33,606 nucleotides of DNA from Candidatus Aminicenantota bacterium (lineage in GTDB: Bacteria > Acidobacteriota > Aminicenantia > Aminicenantales > UBA4085): the NCBI GenBank assembly GCA_003141555.1, contig PLMN01000017.1, forward strand, positions 1 to 33,606, given 5' to 3'. Below the pieces are notes generated by a model. The model saw only the letters and a list, made by a program, of their open reading frames with translations. It did no database searches and was not told the DNA's origin. The position numbers and the translations under genes were made by a program. This document shows, piece after piece, positions 16,761 through 23,947 of this stretch (position 1 is its first letter; each line of letters opens with the position of its first letter).

Positions 16761-18435
16761 GGGATTCAACCTTCTTGGCTTTCATCATGCGGTTCATGAT
16801 GTATTGCTGCCCGATCTGGAGGACGTTGGACGTCAGCCAGTAGAGGACCAGGCCGCTCTGGAACTGGAGGAAAAATATCGTCATGACCACGGGCATGATG
16901 AGCATCATCTTGGCCTGCGAGGGATCCGCAGCCGAGGGGGTCATTTTCTGGGAGATGAACTGCGTCCCGCCCATGAGGAGCGGCAGGATGTAGGTCGGGT
17001 CCTTGACCGAGAGGTCCTTGATCCAGAATATCCAGGGGCTATGGCGCAGCTCGATCGCGTTCCGGAGGAGATTGAAGAACCCGATGAAAATCGGGATCTG
17101 AATGAGCATCGGCAGGCAACCGCCGGCGGGGTTGACGCCGTGCTCCTTGTAGAGCTTCATCATCTCCTCGTTCATCTCGCGGCGCTGGGCGATATCGGTC
17201 TTGGACTTCTTGTACTTGGCCCGCAGCGCTTTAACTTTCGGCTGGAGCTCGGCCATCTTGGCCATGGACTTGGTGCTGCTGTAGGTCAGGGGGAAGAACA
17301 GGATCTTGATGAAGAAGGTCAGGACGATGATGGCGAAACCCCAGTTGGGGACGAAGCCGTGGATGAAGCGGATGGCATAGAACAGGAATTCGGCGATGAA
17401 GCCCAGGAACCCGAACCGGACGAGCTTCTTGGCGTCGTGGCCCAGATCGGCCAGCGTCCCGAATTCCTTCGGGCCGAGGAAGACGCGCGCCGGGTCGGTC
17501 GCGGCCAGCAAGAACGCGGACGGCTTGCTCGCCGTATCTACTTTCAGGAACACGGCCGACCCGGTGGCCGCGGACGGCAGGAAGAGGGCCGCGAAATAGT
17601 TGTCGTCGTAAGCGGCCCAATTCACGAAGTTAAACGTGCTCTGCTCGGGCTTGTATCGCCGCTCGTCCATGCGGTAGATGTTGTTCGCGGCGAGGACCGT
17701 GACCCCGCCGCCGCCGCTGGCGAGGCTCTGGCTGATCTCCTTCTGGGAGGGGTTCCGGATCCCCGGGCCCCATAAGACGCGGGCCGGGACCGGCTGCCCC
17801 TTCTTCCGGACATGGACGGCGATGTCGAAATCATACCGACCGCCGTAGAAAGTGAAGACCTTTTCGATCTCGAGATCTTTCCCGTCGGCAAAGGTAAAGC
17901 GGAGCTCGGCCTTTTCCCCGTCCTTGAGAGTGCAGGACGCCCCGGAAACTTTATAATAGGCCGCGTTCGCCGCGTTGGCGGCGATCCCCGCGAGCCCGGC
18001 CTTGACCGCCTCGGGGTTGTCATCGTAGAGAGCGAAAGGGAAGACAAGGGCGTCCTTCGCCGCCACCGGGACGAGCTCGAGGTCGGATTTATTTTCTTCC
18101 AGGTGCTTCTTCAGCTTCCAGCTCGTGAGGACGCCGCCCTTATTGCTCCAGACGGACTGGTAGAGTGTCGTCGTAACCGTTAGGGCCTCTTCGCGCTCGG
18201 AGCCGATCGGGGGGATATTCGAGGGCTGAGCCTGAGGCTTGGCACCGGCAGCCTGGGGAGGGGGCGAAACGGGCTTGTTCTCCGGGGCGGGCGCGGCCGC
18301 CGTCGATGGCTGGGGCTGGACCGCAGCCTGCTCGACGGGGTTGATCGGCGCCGGTGCCTTTTTCACGAAGATCGCCTGGTATGCGAATAACAACAGGAAC
18401 GAAAGGACGATCGCCGTCAGCAGTCTTTTTTCCAT
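16738..18435 (-). CDS. yidC: Membrane protein insertase YidC (Oxa1 family, Gram-negative type)
   Basis: Inserts and folds inner-membrane proteins, alone or with SecYEG. 565 residues. TM1 MEKRLLTAIVLSFLLLFAYQAIF is followed by a Pro/Ala/Gln-rich linker (about 27-75), a large periplasmic beta-sandwich domain (about 80-340, with GPGIRNPSQKE), then the conserved Oxa1 core: FAIIVLTFFIKILFFPLTYSS with the hydrophilic-groove arginine region, the cytoplasmic hairpin LQPKVKALRAKYKKSK, PAGGCLPMLIQIPIFIGFFNLLR and the C-terminal TM pairs. The start was moved from an upstream in-frame ATG to 18435, because only there does the TM1 signature begin directly; it is 11 bases past the yidD stop. The periplasmic domain marks a diderm envelope. 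Confidence 0.95.
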   Translation of the reverse strand: MEKRLLTAIVLSFLLLFAYQAIFVKKAPAPINPVEQAAVQPQPSTAAAPAPENKPVSPPPQAAGAKPQAQPSNIPPIGSEREEALTVTTTLYQSVWSNKGGVLTSWKLKKHLEENKSDLELVPVAAKDALVFPFALYDDNPEAVKAGLAGIAANAANAAYYKVSGASCTLKDGEKAELRFTFADGKDLEIEKVFTFYGGRYDFDIAVHVRKKGQPVPARVLWGPGIRNPSQKEISQSLASGGGGVTVLAANNIYRMDERRYKPEQSTFNFVNWAAYDDNYFAALFLPSAATGSAVFLKVDTASKPSAFLLAATDPARVFLGPKEFGTLADLGHDAKKLVRFGFLGFIAEFLFYAIRFIHGFVPNWGFAIIVLTFFIKILFFPLTYSSTKSMAKMAELQPKVKALRAKYKKSKTDIAQRREMNEEMMKLYKEHGVNPAGGCLPMLIQIPIFIGFFNLLRNAIELRHSPWIFWIKDLSVKDPTYILPLLMGGTQFISQKMTPSAADPSQAKMMLIMPVVMTIFFLQFQSGLVLYWLTSNVLQIGQQYIMNRMMKAKKVESHGKRRKN

Positions 18436-18446
18436 GCTCTGACCTC

Positions 18447-18671
18447 TTAGGGAACGGGATCGAGCCCTCCCGCGTGAAACGGATGGCACCGCCCCAGTCT
18501 CTTCAATCCCAGCCAGAGGCCTTTTGCCAGGCCGTGCTTGCGGATCGCCTCGGCCATGTAATCCGAGCAGGTGGGATAATATCGGCAGTGATTCCCGATA
18601 AACGGGGAGAGGATGATCTTGTAGAGTCGAATCGCCGCGAGGGCTGCACGCTTCATGAGCGGTTTATTCAT
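18447..18671 (-). CDS. yidD: Membrane protein insertion efficiency factor YidD
   Basis: A 74-residue protein of the YidD (DUF37, haemolysin-like) family that aids YidC-dependent insertion. Diagnostic core: IRLYKIILSPFIGNHCRYYPTCSDYMAEAIRKHG, with the three conserved cysteine/tyrosine positions, followed by GLWLGLKRLGRCHPFHAGGLDPVP. The start at 18671 overlaps the rnpA stop by 8 bases. A second ATG at 18656 (MKRAAL) would match the usual family start equally well. The rpmH-rnpA-yidD-yidC order is the standard one. Confidence 0.95.
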   Translation of the reverse strand: MNKPLMKRAALAAIRLYKIILSPFIGNHCRYYPTCSDYMAEAIRKHGLAKGLWLGLKRLGRCHPFHAGGLDPVP

Positions 18672-19011
18672 TCCCGCCGACCGCCTGCACGGCCGCGATG
18701 TACTCGTCGCGCAGGACGGGCCACGTCGTGAACCGGATCTCTCTCCTGGCGATCAGCAATATATCCAAAGAATACTTGAGCAAATCCTTGTTCCTTCTGA
18801 AGAGCTCGCGGACCCTGCGCCGGATCTTGTTGCGGTGAACGGCGTTCCCGACTTTCTTGCTGGCGACGACGGCCATCCGGGAATAGCCGAGGTTGTTGGG
18901 AAGATAAATCAGGTTGAAATATTTCCCTCGGGCGCAACGGCCTCGCTTATAGAGCTCACTGAATTCTTTTTTCTTGCGGATCCTCTCGCAAGAGCCATAC
19001 CTTTCAAGCAT
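18664..19011 (-). CDS. rnpA: Ribonuclease P protein component
   Basis: Protein subunit of RNase P, which trims 5' leaders from pre-tRNAs together with the RnpB RNA (not in this window). 115 residues. Seen: the RIRKKKEFSELYKRG start, the RMAVVASKKVGNAVHRNKIRRRVRELFR block containing the conserved RNR-type RNA-binding motif (RNKIRRRVRE), and the LLIARR strand. The start codon overlaps the rpmH stop in a TAATG arrangement, typical of this pair. Confidence 0.95.
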   Translation of the reverse strand: MLERYGSCERIRKKKEFSELYKRGRCARGKYFNLIYLPNNLGYSRMAVVASKKVGNAVHRNKIRRRVRELFRRNKDLLKYSLDILLIARREIRFTTWPVLRDEYIAAVQAVGGNE

Positions 19012-19145
19012 TAAACGGAGAGGCGCTTCCTGCCTTTCTGACGCCGTCTCTTGATGACCTTTTGGCCGCCCTTCGTGCTCATGCGGACCAAAAATCCATG
19101 GTCTTTCTTTCTTTTTCTGTTGTTGGGGCTGAATGTAGGCTTCAT
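19011..19145 (-). CDS. rpmH: 50S ribosomal protein bL34
   Basis: A 44-residue basic protein, read directly from the minus strand: it begins [18 protein letters not shown], contains [20 protein letters not shown] and ends KRLSV. This is the normal L34 length and pattern. AAAGG lies 10 bases before the ATG. Its stop overlaps the rnpA start (TAATG). It heads the minus-strand block and has its own promoter at 19170-19198. In many bacteria dnaA and oriC lie directly on its upstream side; here an AT-rich island does. Confidence 0.96.
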   Translation of the reverse strand: MKPTFSPNNRKRKKDHGFLVRMSTKGGQKVIKRRRQKGRKRLSV

Positions 19146-19169
19146 CTTGGTCTTACCTTTGAGGGCAGT

Positions 19170-19198
19170 ATGTTAATAAACCTCGAGTTATAAGTCAA
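19170..19198 (-). promoter_or_regulatory. Promoter of the rpmH operon
   Basis: On the minus strand, -35 TTGACT (19193-19198) and -10 TAACAT (19170-19175) lie 17 bases apart. Transcription should start near 19163, leaving an 18-base leader with the AAAGG ribosome-binding site before rpmH. Confidence 0.6.
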
Positions 19199-19497
19199 GC
19201 CGGATTTCGGACCGGCACCTTTGCCGCCCATCTCAGGCGCTTCAATCTCCAGGTTCAATATGCGATATGTGTATGACTATTGAACATTCACCTAAAAATT
19301 ATGATAAATATATTATATTGTTTGTGTTATAAATATTTTTGTAAATATATGTATCGTAATTGAACAGTTTTAATATTAGATTAAGCGGTCTTATAATTAC
19401 TATATAATGTTTATTATCAATATAATACGAAAAATTGTACTAAATGGCACTATACTTGCTTTATATATGGGCGAAATGCTTATGTTGAGAGAATAAA
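19199..19497. other. AT-rich island between divergent genes; candidate oriC / DNA-unwinding region
   Basis: No gene is visible here. From about 19255 the sequence drops to roughly 23% GC (55 G/C in 240 bases over 19261-19500, counted by hand), against GC-rich flanks. It lies upstream of rpmH, where gene orientation switches from all-minus to plus, and about 6.7 kb from parS: the usual setting of oriC. A DnaA-box-like 9-mer (TCATACACA on the minus strand, one mismatch to TTATNCACA) lies at 19268-19276; I find no exact TTATCCACA. The end nearest the plus-strand gene must also contain that gene's promoter, but many TATA-like hexamers make the choice ambiguous. Confidence 0.5.
19253..19285. repeat. 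Inverted repeat at the edge of the AT-rich island
   Basis: Arms gttcaata (19253-19260) and tattgaac (19278-19285) are perfect 8-base inverted repeats around a 17-base spacer that contains the DnaA-box-like 9-mer. A third copy of the core attgaac occurs at 19359-19365. It could be a protein-binding site in an origin or operator; chance in AT-rich DNA is possible. Confidence 0.4.
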
Positions 19498-20166
19498 ATG
19501 AACAAAAAAGCAATCGCCATCCTGGCCTTGGCCGTATTCATGAGCTCGATGCTCGCCTTCGCCGAGGGAAGAAGCGGATCATCGGTCCCCGACCCGGCCA
19601 TCCTTCCCCATTCCGCCGTTTCCTTGGTGGCCGCCATGAATCTCCTGGCTTCTTCCTCTAACCCGGCTCCCAATCCCGAGCCCTTCCTTATTTCCACCGA
19701 ATTAGCCCCCGCTCCCAAATCGCCTCTCGCCGGCCTCGACCTCGTCCCCCGGACAGAGACCGCGGCTTACAGCTATTCCAACCTCAAGCTCGATCCCGAC
19801 CTCTCTTCCCTGGAGTATGGCCGACGGTATCTCATCCGCGAATACCGGGCCGTCTCCGCGGGCGACGTTCTGTTCAAAGTCAACCTCGGAGCCATGGTCG
19901 CCCTGAACGTCGCCGACTATTTCTCCACCAAGGCGTGCCTCAAGCACCCCGGCCTGACCGAAGGCAACCCCCTGATGAAGCCCTTCACCAAGAGCCCGAT
20001 CGCCTTCGCCGCGGCCAAGATCGGCGTCACGGCCCTCTCCTATGTGGCCCTGAACTCGCTCTTCAAGAAGAGCAAGCCGCTGGCTTGGGTCGTTTCCATG
20101 GCCTCGAACATGCTCCTCTCCTACGTCGTTTCCAACAACCTCCGCCTCAACGCCCTGGCCCGTTAG
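19498..20166 (+). CDS. DUF5658-like membrane protein with signal peptide
   Basis: A 222-residue protein. A signal peptide (MNKKAIAILALAVFMSSMLAFA, cleavage near residue 22) precedes a Pro/Ala/Ser-rich stretch (about 25-95) and a C-terminal membrane portion (about 120-222) with three hydrophobic helices. The first contains LNVADYFSTKACL, followed by TEGNPLMKPF. This D-x3-T plus E-x-NP pattern resembles small DUF5658-type membrane proteins of unknown function. GAGAG lies 6 bases before the ATG. It occupies the place across from rpmH where dnaA often sits. I do not know its function; domain similarity is from memory of the motif. Confidence 0.7.
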   Translation: MNKKAIAILALAVFMSSMLAFAEGRSGSSVPDPAILPHSAVSLVAAMNLLASSSNPAPNPEPFLISTELAPAPKSPLAGLDLVPRTETAAYSYSNLKLDPDLSSLEYGRRYLIREYRAVSAGDVLFKVNLGAMVALNVADYFSTKACLKHPGLTEGNPLMKPFTKSPIAFAAAKIGVTALSYVALNSLFKKSKPLAWVVSMASNMLLSYVVSNNLRLNALAR

Positions 20167-20215
20167 GGCGGGGAAAACGGGATCGATCTCCGCTGGCGCG
20201 GGGTTTCTTTCTGAT

Positions 20216-20242
20216 CCTCGGCGCCCGGCCGGGCGGCCGAGG
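20216..20242 (+). terminator. GC-rich hairpin, possible terminator
   Basis: cctcggcgcccgg can pair with ccgggcggccgagg (one bulged base), giving a strong stem 50 bases after the upstream stop and 39 bases before the carD promoter. There is no following T-run, so this is at best a weak or factor-assisted terminator. Confidence 0.3.
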
Positions 20243-20280
20243 CGGCCCTCGCGGCCCCTCCCCTTATCTCCCGTAAATGT

Positions 20281-20309
20281 TTGACTATTCAGGGGGAAAA
20301 GCCTACAAT
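20281..20309 (+). promoter_or_regulatory. Promoter of the carD-type gene
   Basis: TTGACT (20281-20286), a 17-base spacer and TACAAT (20304-20309): a near-consensus sigma-70 promoter. Only 8 bases separate the -10 box from the ATG at 20318 and there is no Shine-Dalgarno sequence, so the transcript should be leaderless. Confidence 0.8.
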
Positions 20310-20317
20310 AGTCTTTC

Positions 20318-20836
20318 ATGATCACATTCAAGATTGGTGATAGGGTCATATATCCCAATCAAGGCCTAGGCGTCATCGAGAACATCCAAGAAGAGGGCTA
20401 CGACGGAGAGCGGTTCCGAATTCTCCACCTCCGCATCCTGGCCAACAACACCCTCGTTCTCGTCCCCTCCGCGTCCGCCGAGGAGATCGGCATCCGCAAG
20501 CTCATCTCCGAGCGGGCCGTCAAGGAGATCTTCGACTTCATGAAGAACGGCGAGATCGAGGTCACGATGAACTGGAAGGGCCGCTATAAGGAACACGTGA
20601 ACCTGATGCGGTCGGGCACGATCCTCGACATGGTCGCCGTCCTCAAGAGCCTGTACTATCTCAGCCTGATCAAGCCTCTCTCGTTCCGCGAAAAGAAGAT
20701 GATGGAAAAGGCTAAGGAGCTGATCGTGGCCGAGATCTCAGTGGCCTCGTCCATGCCCATCCCCCAGATCGAGAGAAAGATCATCGCCACGCTCTCGAGC
20801 TGCTTCAAAGACGTCAAAGCCAGCCTGGACATCTGA
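20318..20836 (+). CDS. CarD/CdnL family transcriptional regulator
   Basis: A 172-residue protein of the CarD_CdnL_TRCF class. The N-terminal Tudor-like RNA-polymerase-interacting domain (about 1-65) has FKIGDRVIYPNQGLGVIENI and the beta strands ending in LVLVPSASA. The helical C-terminal domain (about 70-170) includes the conserved WKGRYKEHVNLMRSG segment, with the Trp that wedges into the promoter -10 upstream edge, and LIKPLSFREKKMMEKAKELI. These proteins bind RNAP beta and stabilise open complexes, mainly at rRNA and growth promoters. It is followed after 10 bases by the CNNM/CorC-type gene, so the three genes carD, corC-like and smpB probably form one transcript. Confidence 0.93.
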   Translation: MITFKIGDRVIYPNQGLGVIENIQEEGYDGERFRILHLRILANNTLVLVPSASAEEIGIRKLISERAVKEIFDFMKNGEIEVTMNWKGRYKEHVNLMRSGTILDMVAVLKSLYYLSLIKPLSFREKKMMEKAKELIVAEISVASSMPIPQIERKIIATLSSCFKDVKASLDI

Positions 20837-20846
20837 CCCCGCACGC

Positions 20847-22097
20847 ATGCCGATCGCTTCGATCCTGCTTTTCTTGCTCTTTGTCCTCTTAGCCGCCTTT
20901 TTCTCGGCCTCTGAGACCGCATTTATCTCCTCGAGCCCTTACACGTTGGACGATCTCCAGAAGAAGGGCTCGAAGCGGGCCGGGGCCGTCAAAAAAATCC
21001 TGGTCCGGATCGACGATTTCCTGGCCACGATCCTCATCGGCAACACGCTGGTCAGCGTCGCCGCGGCCTCGCTGGCGACATCGCTCGCCGCCGGCCTCGT
21101 GCCTGACCGGAACACGGCGGTCGTCTTGGCCACGGCCGCCACGACCCTCCTCCTCCTGTTTTTCGCCGAGATCAATCCCAAGATCTACGCCGCCTACAAC
21201 CCGCTGAAGCTCTCCTTCCTCTTCGCCGCCCCGATCCGGGCGTTCATGATCCTGTTCTTCCCCTTCGTCAAGGCGTTCACCTTCCTCTCGAACCTGCTGT
21301 TCCCCTCCGCCGCCCGGAACGGACGAGGCGGGCCGCGCGGAATCACCGAGGACGAGACCAAAGTCCTGCTAACGACGGGGATCGCCGGGATGTCGGCCTT
21401 CCGAAAGAAGATGATCACCGAGATCATGGACCTCGCCTCCCGCCCGGTGAAAGAGATCATGACCCCGCGCCCCCGGATCAAGGCCATCGAAATCACCGCC
21501 CCGGAAGAGCAGATCCTGGACACGATCCGGTGCGAGGAGTTCTCCCGCTTTCCCGTCTTCCGCGGGCGCCTGGACAACATCGAGGGCCTCATCCACACCA
21601 AGGACATCATCCCTTCTCTCACGGCCCGCAAGCCGCTCGATCTGGCGGCGATCCTGCGCAAGCCCTTTTTCATCCCCGAGTCCGTTTCGGTCGAAAAGGC
21701 CCTGCTTCAGCTCCAGGAACACGCCGTCCACATGGCCTTCGTCGTCGACGAGTTCGGGAACATGGAGGGCTTGGTAACCCTCGAAGACATCATCGAGGAG
21801 ATTGTGGGCGACATCCGGGACGAGTACGATGCCACGGAAGAGGAATGGCTGAGCCCGGCGGGGGAGGGGGCCTATCTCATCAAGGGGGCGACCGGGATCA
21901 AAGCCTTGAACGAGCGGCTCCCCCTGGGCATTCCCGAAAGCGGGGACTACACGACGCTCGCCGGCTTCTTCCTCTACGAGTTCGGGCGGATCCCCCGCGA
22001 AAAGGACGCGATGGCCTACAAGGGGGCGCGCTATTCGGTCGAGAAGATGACGAAGCGCCACATCACCCTCATCCGCGTGGAGACGGGCCATGCCTAA
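20847..22097 (+). CDS. CNNM/CorC-type membrane protein (DUF21, CBS pair, CorC_HlyC domain)
   Basis: A 416-residue protein. The N-terminal DUF21/CNNM transmembrane domain (about 1-165) has FFSASETAFISSS and NTLVSVAAASLATSLAA; the acidic/polar FFAEINPK motif of the family is present. It is followed by two CBS domains (about 195-330, with VKEIMTPRP and FVVDEFGNMEGLVTLEDIIEEIVGDI) and a C-terminal transporter-associated CorC_HlyC domain (about 335-412, with LAGFFLYEFGRIP). Homologues export Mg2+ or Na+-coupled ions; older annotations call them hemolysin-related. It overlaps smpB by 8 bases. Ion specificity cannot be read from the sequence. Confidence 0.9.
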   Translation: MPIASILLFLLFVLLAAFFSASETAFISSSPYTLDDLQKKGSKRAGAVKKILVRIDDFLATILIGNTLVSVAAASLATSLAAGLVPDRNTAVVLATAATTLLLLFFAEINPKIYAAYNPLKLSFLFAAPIRAFMILFFPFVKAFTFLSNLLFPSAARNGRGGPRGITEDETKVLLTTGIAGMSAFRKKMITEIMDLASRPVKEIMTPRPRIKAIEITAPEEQILDTIRCEEFSRFPVFRGRLDNIEGLIHTKDIIPSLTARKPLDLAAILRKPFFIPESVSVEKALLQLQEHAVHMAFVVDEFGNMEGLVTLEDIIEEIVGDIRDEYDATEEEWLSPAGEGAYLIKGATGIKALNERLPLGIPESGDYTTLAGFFLYEFGRIPREKDAMAYKGARYSVEKMTKRHITLIRVETGHA

Positions 22098-22560
22098 GAC
22101 CGGCGCGACGCGTTCGATCGCCGTCAACAAGGCCGCCCACTTCCACTACGACATCCTCGAGACGTTCGAGGCCGGCATCGTCCTCGTGGGCAGCGAAGTG
22201 AAGTCCGTCAAGGAAGGCCGGATCAGCCTCAAGGAGAGCTTCGCCGAAATCCGCAACGGCGAGGTGTTCCTCGTCGGGGCCCACATCAGTCCCTACGAGC
22301 CCGCCAACCGCTTCAACCACGACCCGCTTCGGCCGAAGAAGCTTCTTCTTCACGGCCGCGAGATCAAGCGCTTGACGGGCAAGATCCAGGAAAAGGGATT
22401 GACCCTCGTTCCTCTCAAGGTCGTCGCGAACGAAAAGGGGCGGATCAAGCTCGAGCTCGGGCTGGCCAAGGGCAAGAAGGCCTACCAGAAGAAAGAGGCC
22501 ATCAAGGAAAGGGACCTGAACCGCGAGCTGCGGGCCACGCTAAAGCGGGCGAAGCGCTAG
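22090..22560 (+). CDS. smpB: SsrA (tmRNA)-binding protein SmpB
   Basis: Binds tmRNA and delivers it to stalled ribosomes for trans-translation. 156 residues, normal length. Seen: NKAAHFHYDILETFEAGIVLVGSEVKSVKEGR, the SFAEIRNGEVFLVGAHISPYEPANRFNHDPLRPKKLLLH block, and the C-terminal basic tail KGKKAYQKKEAIKERDLNRELRATLKR that mimics an anticodon stem in the decoding centre. It overlaps the preceding CNNM gene by 8 bases. Its last 21 bases overlap the 3' end of convergent pdxA. The tmRNA gene itself is not visible in this window. Confidence 0.97.
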   Translation: MPKTGATRSIAVNKAAHFHYDILETFEAGIVLVGSEVKSVKEGRISLKESFAEIRNGEVFLVGAHISPYEPANRFNHDPLRPKKLLLHGREIKRLTGKIQEKGLTLVPLKVVANEKGRIKLELGLAKGKKAYQKKEAIKERDLNRELRATLKRAKR

Positions 22561-23487
22561 CCGTCCCGCCAGCCGGATCGCCTCGATCATGCTCCGGGGA
22601 TCGGCCCGGTTTTTCCCCGCAATGTCGAAGGCCGTGCCGTGGTCCGGCGACGTGCGGACGAACGGCAGCCCGAGGGTGACGTTGACCCCGGTTTCGAAGG
22701 CGGCGAACTTGAACGGGATCAGTCCCTGGTCGTGATAGAGGGCGACCACGATCCTCTCCGGGTGCCCCAGGGCGCTTCGGAATACCACATCCGGCGGGAA
22801 GGGACCGGAGACGGGCAATCCCGCTTCCCGGGCTTCGCGAATCGCCGGCCCGATCTCGTCCAACTCCTCGCGGCCCAGGAGCCCGTCTTCGCCGGCGTGC
22901 GGGTTCAGGCCGGCCACGAGGAACTCGTACCGGACGGACGATACGGCCGCCAGTCCATCCCCGAGCGACGTCAGGAAGCGCAGCAGGACGGCCTTCGTGA
23001 CGCGGGCCAAGGCTTCGCGGAGGGGGAGATGGTGGCTGAGGAGGGCGACGGTCAGCGCCTCGGACCAGAAGGTCATGATCGCGTCGGGATAGGCGGCGGC
23101 CAGGTATTCGGTATGGCCGCGCCACGGCACGCCGGCCAGCCCCCAGGATTTCTTGGAAACGGGCCCGGTCACGATCGCCCGGATCTTTCCCGCCCGCGCG
23201 TCCGCGACGGCCGCCTCAAAGGCGCGGAAGGACGCCGAGCCGTTGTCCTTATCGGGAGCCCCGCGCCGGCCGGACGGCCGGACTTCCCCCGGAGCGCGGA
23301 ACGACAGCGCCCGCGAGCCGGGCGTCAATCCGAGGCGCGAAGCTTCCTTTCGAAAGTCCTCTTCGTCGGCGAAGAGAACGTAGTCGGCATCGGGGAGATG
23401 CGCGGCGGAGGCGAAGGCTTTGGCGACGACCTCGGGACCGATCCCTCCCGGGTCACCGAGCGTGATCCCGATCCGGGGACGGCTCAT
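22540..23487 (-). CDS. pdxA: 4-hydroxythreonine-4-phosphate dehydrogenase
   Basis: NAD-dependent oxidation and decarboxylation of 4-hydroxythreonine-4-P in DXP-dependent vitamin B6 synthesis. 315 residues from ATG 23487, whose MSRPRIGITLGDPGGIGPEV start is the family signature; 40 further in-frame residues upstream are the tail of the hfq-like gene in another frame and are excluded. Metal-ligand histidines are visible in GHTEYLA, HHLPLREAL and YHDQGLIPFK, and the C-terminal block VRTSPDHGTAFDIAGKNRADP is intact. It overlaps the hfq-like stop by 4 bases (ATGA), so the two are translationally coupled. The related 4-phospho-D-threonate dehydrogenase (PdxA2) is an alternative with the same motifs. 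Confidence 0.88.
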   Translation of the reverse strand: MSRPRIGITLGDPGGIGPEVVAKAFASAAHLPDADYVLFADEEDFRKEASRLGLTPGSRALSFRAPGEVRPSGRRGAPDKDNGSASFRAFEAAVADARAGKIRAIVTGPVSKKSWGLAGVPWRGHTEYLAAAYPDAIMTFWSEALTVALLSHHLPLREALARVTKAVLLRFLTSLGDGLAAVSSVRYEFLVAGLNPHAGEDGLLGREELDEIGPAIREAREAGLPVSGPFPPDVVFRSALGHPERIVVALYHDQGLIPFKFAAFETGVNVTLGLPFVRTSPDHGTAFDIAGKNRADPRSMIEAIRLAGRLALRPL

Positions 23488-23894
23488 TTCCTGTCGTCGG
23501 TATCGCCGTTTCCGGCTTCCTTCCCTTCGCTGAGCTTGTACATGTATTTGATGCCGCTCTTGAAGACGAGCAGGTTGGGCGCGCCCTCCCGGTTGAGCTT
23601 GATGCAATTGCGGTCATACCACTCGATGTACCCTTCGATGATCTGACCGTCGTTGAAAACCACCGCCATCGGTGTCTTCTTGCCCATCTGCTTCAGGTAA
23701 TAATAGTTCTCGGCGAACGTATCCGTGGGCGGATGAATCCGCTTGGGGCCCTGGGACTGAGACGACATGGACTGGGGCGAGTGAGGCGGATGAGAAAGCT
23801 GGGAAACTTGAGAAGGCTGAGGCTTTGGAAGCTCGGCCGCCTTGATCTTGTCCTTGAATTCCGTCAAGTTGGGCCGGATGAGCTTTCTGTTCAT
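23484..23894 (-). CDS. hfq: Hfq-like RNA chaperone with low-complexity N-terminal extension
   Basis: A 136-residue protein. Residues about 1-20 are basic (MNRKLIRPNLTEFKDKIK); about 21-50 are rich in Pro, Ser, Gln and His; then an Sm-like fold (about 57-125) reads FAENYYYLKQMGKKTPMAVVFNDGQIIEGYIEWYDRNCIKL and ends LLVFKSGIKYMY. The Sm1 pattern is clear. The Sm2 signature YKHA of Hfq is replaced by FKSG, so it is a divergent Hfq or Hfq-like protein. It is followed by a short acidic tail. GGGGGAG lies 7 bases before ATG 23894, which decides the start over an upstream in-frame ATG at 23969. A promoter lies 54 bases upstream. It is coupled to pdxA. Confidence 0.8.
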   Translation of the reverse strand: MNRKLIRPNLTEFKDKIKAAELPKPQPSQVSQLSHPPHSPQSMSSQSQGPKRIHPPTDTFAENYYYLKQMGKKTPMAVVFNDGQIIEGYIEWYDRNCIKLNREGAPNLLVFKSGIKYMYKLSEGKEAGNGDTDDRK

Positions 23895-23947
23895 GGGTGT
23901 TCTCCCCCGCGGTGGATTGTTCCGCAGTATCGTTTGCTTTGGATGAG

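Noticed and set aside
19451-19467. TATACT or TTTATA as the defined -10 box of the DUF5658-like gene
   Set aside because: The region is so AT-rich that several hexamers fit equally and none has a good -35 at 16-18 bases; TTGTAC at 19435 gives a 19-base spacer at best.
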